From: an uncultured Oscillospiraceae bacterium
Lineage (GTDB): Bacteria; Bacillota; Clostridia; Oscillospirales; Acutalibacteraceae
Direction: 5' to 3'
Length of the DNA: 6,721 nt
NCBI GenBank assembly: GCA_900552225.1
Contig: URYX01000095.1
Span: 1-6,721, forward strand
A program made the translations under genes and the position numbers. This document shows, in pieces, positions 5,154-6,721 of this stretch (its first letter is position 1; each line of letters starts with the position of its first letter). The notes below the pieces were generated by a model. It saw only the letters and a program-made list of their open reading frames with translations. It searched no databases and was not told the DNA's origin.

Positions 5154-6674
5154 ATGATGACACGAAGCGGAGAAAAGAACCGGGGACAGATTGAGTTCAC
5201 GAGCCTGGAGGAACTTGTTCCGGAAGATCACCTCGTACGAAAGCTGGAAAAAGCCATTGACTGGAGCTTCATCTATGACCTGGTAGAGGATAGCTACTGC
5301 GAGAATAACGGACGCCCCAGCCTTGACCCGGTTATTCTGCTCAAGCTGCCGGTGCTGCAATATATGTTTGGGATCCGCAGCATGCGGCAGACGATCCAGG
5401 AGATAAAGGTCAACAACGCCTACCGTTGGTTTCTCGGTCTGGGGCTGCATGATGCGGTTCCGCATTTCAGCACCTTCGGGAAGAACTACATGCGCCGCTT
5501 TCAGGACACAGACCTGTTCGAGCAGATTTTCCAGAGGATTCTGAAGGCGTGCATGGAAGCCGGACTAGTGGATGAAAGCGTCGTATTCGTAGATTCGACG
5601 CATGTAAAGGCCCGAGCAAACAACAAGAAGTATGAAGATGTTGTTGTAGAAGAGCAAGCCCAGTGGTACGAGACGGAGCTGCGTAAGGAGATCGACCGTG
5701 ACCGTGAGGCGCACGGAAAAAAGCCCTTAAAGGATAAAGCGGAAGAACAGCAGGACGATGAAAGCCCAAAGCCGCCGAAGGGCAGCAGCAAGGGAAAGCC
5801 AAACCCGAACACCTCCAAGAAGAAAAAAGCAAGGCAAAAGAAAGACAAGCACATAAAGCAAAGCACCAGCGACCCTGAAAGCGGCTGGTTTCGCAAGGGA
5901 GAACACAAAAATGTATTTGCGTACAGCGTAGAGACTGCTTGTGACAAAAACGGCGTGGTTCTCGGCTACAGCGTCCATCCCGGCAACGAAAACGACGGCA
6001 AGACCTTTCCGTCAGTGTATGAGAAGATAAATCACTTGGATATTGAAGTCGTGGTCGGAGACACGGCATACAAAACGCCTGCCATTGCCCATAAGCTCAA
6101 AGAGGACGGGATCGCGCTGCTGAGCACCTATTCCCGCCCAAAAACGAAAGACGGCTTTTTTCTCAAATACGAATATGTTTACGATGAATACTATGACTGT
6201 TATCTCTGTCCGGCGGATCAAGTCCTGAGTTACAGCACGACCAACCGGGACGGATACAAGGAATACAAAAGCGATCCGCAAATCTGCAAGCACTGTCCGT
6301 ATATCAGCCAATGTACGCTGAGCAAGAAGCATGTGAAGGTCGTGACACGGCACGTCTGGCAAGAGGATGTGGATGAGGCGGATGAGAACCGCTACAGGTA
6401 TGATCTGAAAGACCTCTACAAATACAGAAAGGAAACCATAGAACGTATCTTCGGGCTGGCGAAGGAGCTCCACGGTTTCCGTTATACACAGCAATTCGGG
6501 AAGGCGCAGATGGAAGTAAAGGCTGCGCTTACTTTCGCATGCATGAATCTCAAAAAGTTAGCAAAAAAACGGTGGAAAACCGACCGCGGTTCATTGCATT
6601 TGCTTCGGCTTTTGGACTTCTTCGGCAATTTTTTCAACATTTACACGACAAACCCGCTCTCGGCCTATGCCTAA
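5154..6674 (+). CDS. IS1182-family DDE transposase
   Basis: A 506-residue transposase that would cut and join the ends of the surrounding IS. The N-terminal part (about 15-115) is the DUF772-like helical DNA-binding region (FTSLEELVPEDHLVRKLEK; GRPSLDPVILLKLPVLQYMF; STFGKNYMRRF). Catalytic residues are assigned as D147 in VFVDSTHVKA, D303 in VVGDTAYKT and E430 in RKETIERIFG. Between the first two, about 165-240, is a very charged Lys/Glu/Pro/Ser linker, probably disordered. A cysteine set C349, C352, C378, C381 and C387 (YDCYLCP; ICKHCPYISQC) is probably a zinc-binding insertion, as in relatives. The length is complete for the family, with no stop or frameshift. Met codons at 5154 and 5157 are alternative starts; AGAGG (5148-5152) is 1 and 4 nt away and favours the second, while GGGGG (5141-5145) suits the first. 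The stop codon lies inside the loop of a hairpin. Confidence 0.93.
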   Translation: MMTRSGEKNRGQIEFTSLEELVPEDHLVRKLEKAIDWSFIYDLVEDSYCENNGRPSLDPVILLKLPVLQYMFGIRSMRQTIQEIKVNNAYRWFLGLGLHDAVPHFSTFGKNYMRRFQDTDLFEQIFQRILKACMEAGLVDESVVFVDSTHVKARANNKKYEDVVVEEQAQWYETELRKEIDRDREAHGKKPLKDKAEEQQDDESPKPPKGSSKGKPNPNTSKKKKARQKKDKHIKQSTSDPESGWFRKGEHKNVFAYSVETACDKNGVVLGYSVHPGNENDGKTFPSVYEKINHLDIEVVVGDTAYKTPAIAHKLKEDGIALLSTYSRPKTKDGFFLKYEYVYDEYYDCYLCPADQVLSYSTTNRDGYKEYKSDPQICKHCPYISQCTLSKKHVKVVTRHVWQEDVDEADENRYRYDLKDLYKYRKETIERIFGLAKELHGFRYTQQFGKAQMEVKAALTFACMNLKKLAKKRWKTDRGSLHLLRLLDFFGNFFNIYTTNPLSAYA

Positions 6675-6686
6675 AGCGGGTTTGTC
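6647..6686 (+). terminator. 12-bp hairpin spanning the transposase stop codon and right IS end
   Basis: GACAAACCCGCT (6647-6658) pairs perfectly with AGCGGGTTTGTC (6675-6686) around a 16-nt loop that holds the TAA stop (6672-6674). The 3' arm overlaps six bases of the right inverted repeat. Only TTTGT follows the GC part, so terminator strength is uncertain. It may instead be a transposase recognition structure. Confidence 0.5.
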
Positions 6687-6695
6687 TACAGGCTG
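6681..6695 (-). repeat. Right terminal inverted repeat of the IS
   Basis: TTTGTCTACAGGCTG on the plus strand, the exact complement of the left repeat at 5062-5076. Seven bases separate the transposase stop codon from this repeat. Confidence 0.88.
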
Positions 6696-6721
6696 AAACG
6701 GCCTCCTATGCGAAACATAGG
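6696..6721 (+). repeat. Direct copy of the terminator hairpin after the IS (cut by window)
   Basis: These 26 bases are identical to 5027-5052, in the same orientation, and begin immediately after the right inverted repeat. The match starts exactly there: the preceding bases differ (A at 5026, G at 6695). It runs to the window edge, so the full duplicate is probably the 35-bp hairpin. Best read as the right-hand target duplication. Confidence 0.85.

Larger units (their letters stand above)
5062..6695 (+). mobile_element. Complete IS1182-type insertion sequence, 1634 bp
   Basis: Bounded by 15-bp perfect inverted repeats, CAGCCTGTAGACAAA at the left and its complement at the right, with one transposase gene filling the element in the same orientation as cysK. 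Length and transposase architecture fit the IS1182 family (DDE). It is inserted directly against the 35-bp terminator hairpin, and a direct copy of the hairpin begins at the base after the right end, consistent with a long target duplication. From memory of IS classification, this family is reported with direct repeats ranging from none to several tens of bp. The transposase shows no interruption, so the element may be active. It is visibly more A-rich than the host genes, a sign of separate origin. Confidence 0.88.

Noticed and set aside
5467..6494. Several 60-200 codon minus-strand frames opposite the transposase
   Set aside because: Mirror frames of the transposase with no motifs; no passenger gene is evident in the IS.
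6661..6711. Similarity of CGGCCTATGC in the transposase tail to CGGCCTCCTATGC of the target hairpin
   Set aside because: Only ten bases with a three-base gap; too short to claim that the IS mimics its target.
1..6721. CRISPR arrays, tRNA or rRNA genes, and toxin-antitoxin or phage defence modules
   Set aside because: No regularly spaced repeats, no tRNA-like clover-leaf or rRNA core sequence, and no unassigned coding space large enough; the coding content is housekeeping genes plus one IS.

Overview
The window reads as a GC-rich Firmicute, most likely a clostridial gut-type lineage such as Oscillospiraceae/Ruminococcaceae. This is an inference from three things: a phenylalanine T-box leader controlling pheST, an Rrf2-family regulator paired with cysteine synthase, and strong GC preference at third codon positions in the host genes. 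No species is assigned. It contains four host genes plus one predicted leader peptide, and one complete insertion sequence.

Left half (1-3337, minus strand): the phenylalanyl-tRNA synthetase operon. A sigma-A-type promoter at 3309-3337 drives a T-box leader with a UUC (Phe) specifier at 3207-3205, the T-box sequence at 3113-3099 and a conditional terminator ending in a U7 tract at 3023-3017. pheS (2981-1962) follows, then pheT (from 1949), which runs off the left edge without its C-terminal anticodon-binding domain.

Middle (3386-5061, plus strand): a divergent cysteine-synthesis unit. A near-consensus promoter (3395-3423) is overlapped by a perfect 9-bp inverted repeat (3386-3412), a good operator candidate. 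The leader carries a short ORF (3460-3531) encoding a 23-residue peptide with four cysteines, just upstream of cysK (3574-4509). An Rrf2-family regulator with an IscR-like cysteine cluster follows (4554-4982, TTG start). A perfect 15-bp hairpin, probably the operon's terminator, lies at 5027-5061. The likely logic is dual cysteine/sulfur control of cysK: transcriptional, through the co-transcribed Rrf2 protein at the palindrome, and possibly translational or attenuation control through the cysteine-codon leader peptide.

Right (5062-6695): a 1634-bp insertion sequence of the IS1182 type, with 15-bp perfect terminal inverted repeats and an apparently intact 506-residue DDE transposase. It sits exactly against the 35-bp hairpin, and the first 26 bp of that hairpin recur in the same orientation after the right end (6696-6721, cut by the window). 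The element therefore appears to have duplicated a terminator hairpin as its target. Both IS ends carry additional subterminal hairpins.

The most interesting points are the cysteine-rich leader peptide before cysK, with its operator and Rrf2 gene, and the insertion of the IS precisely at a terminator hairpin.
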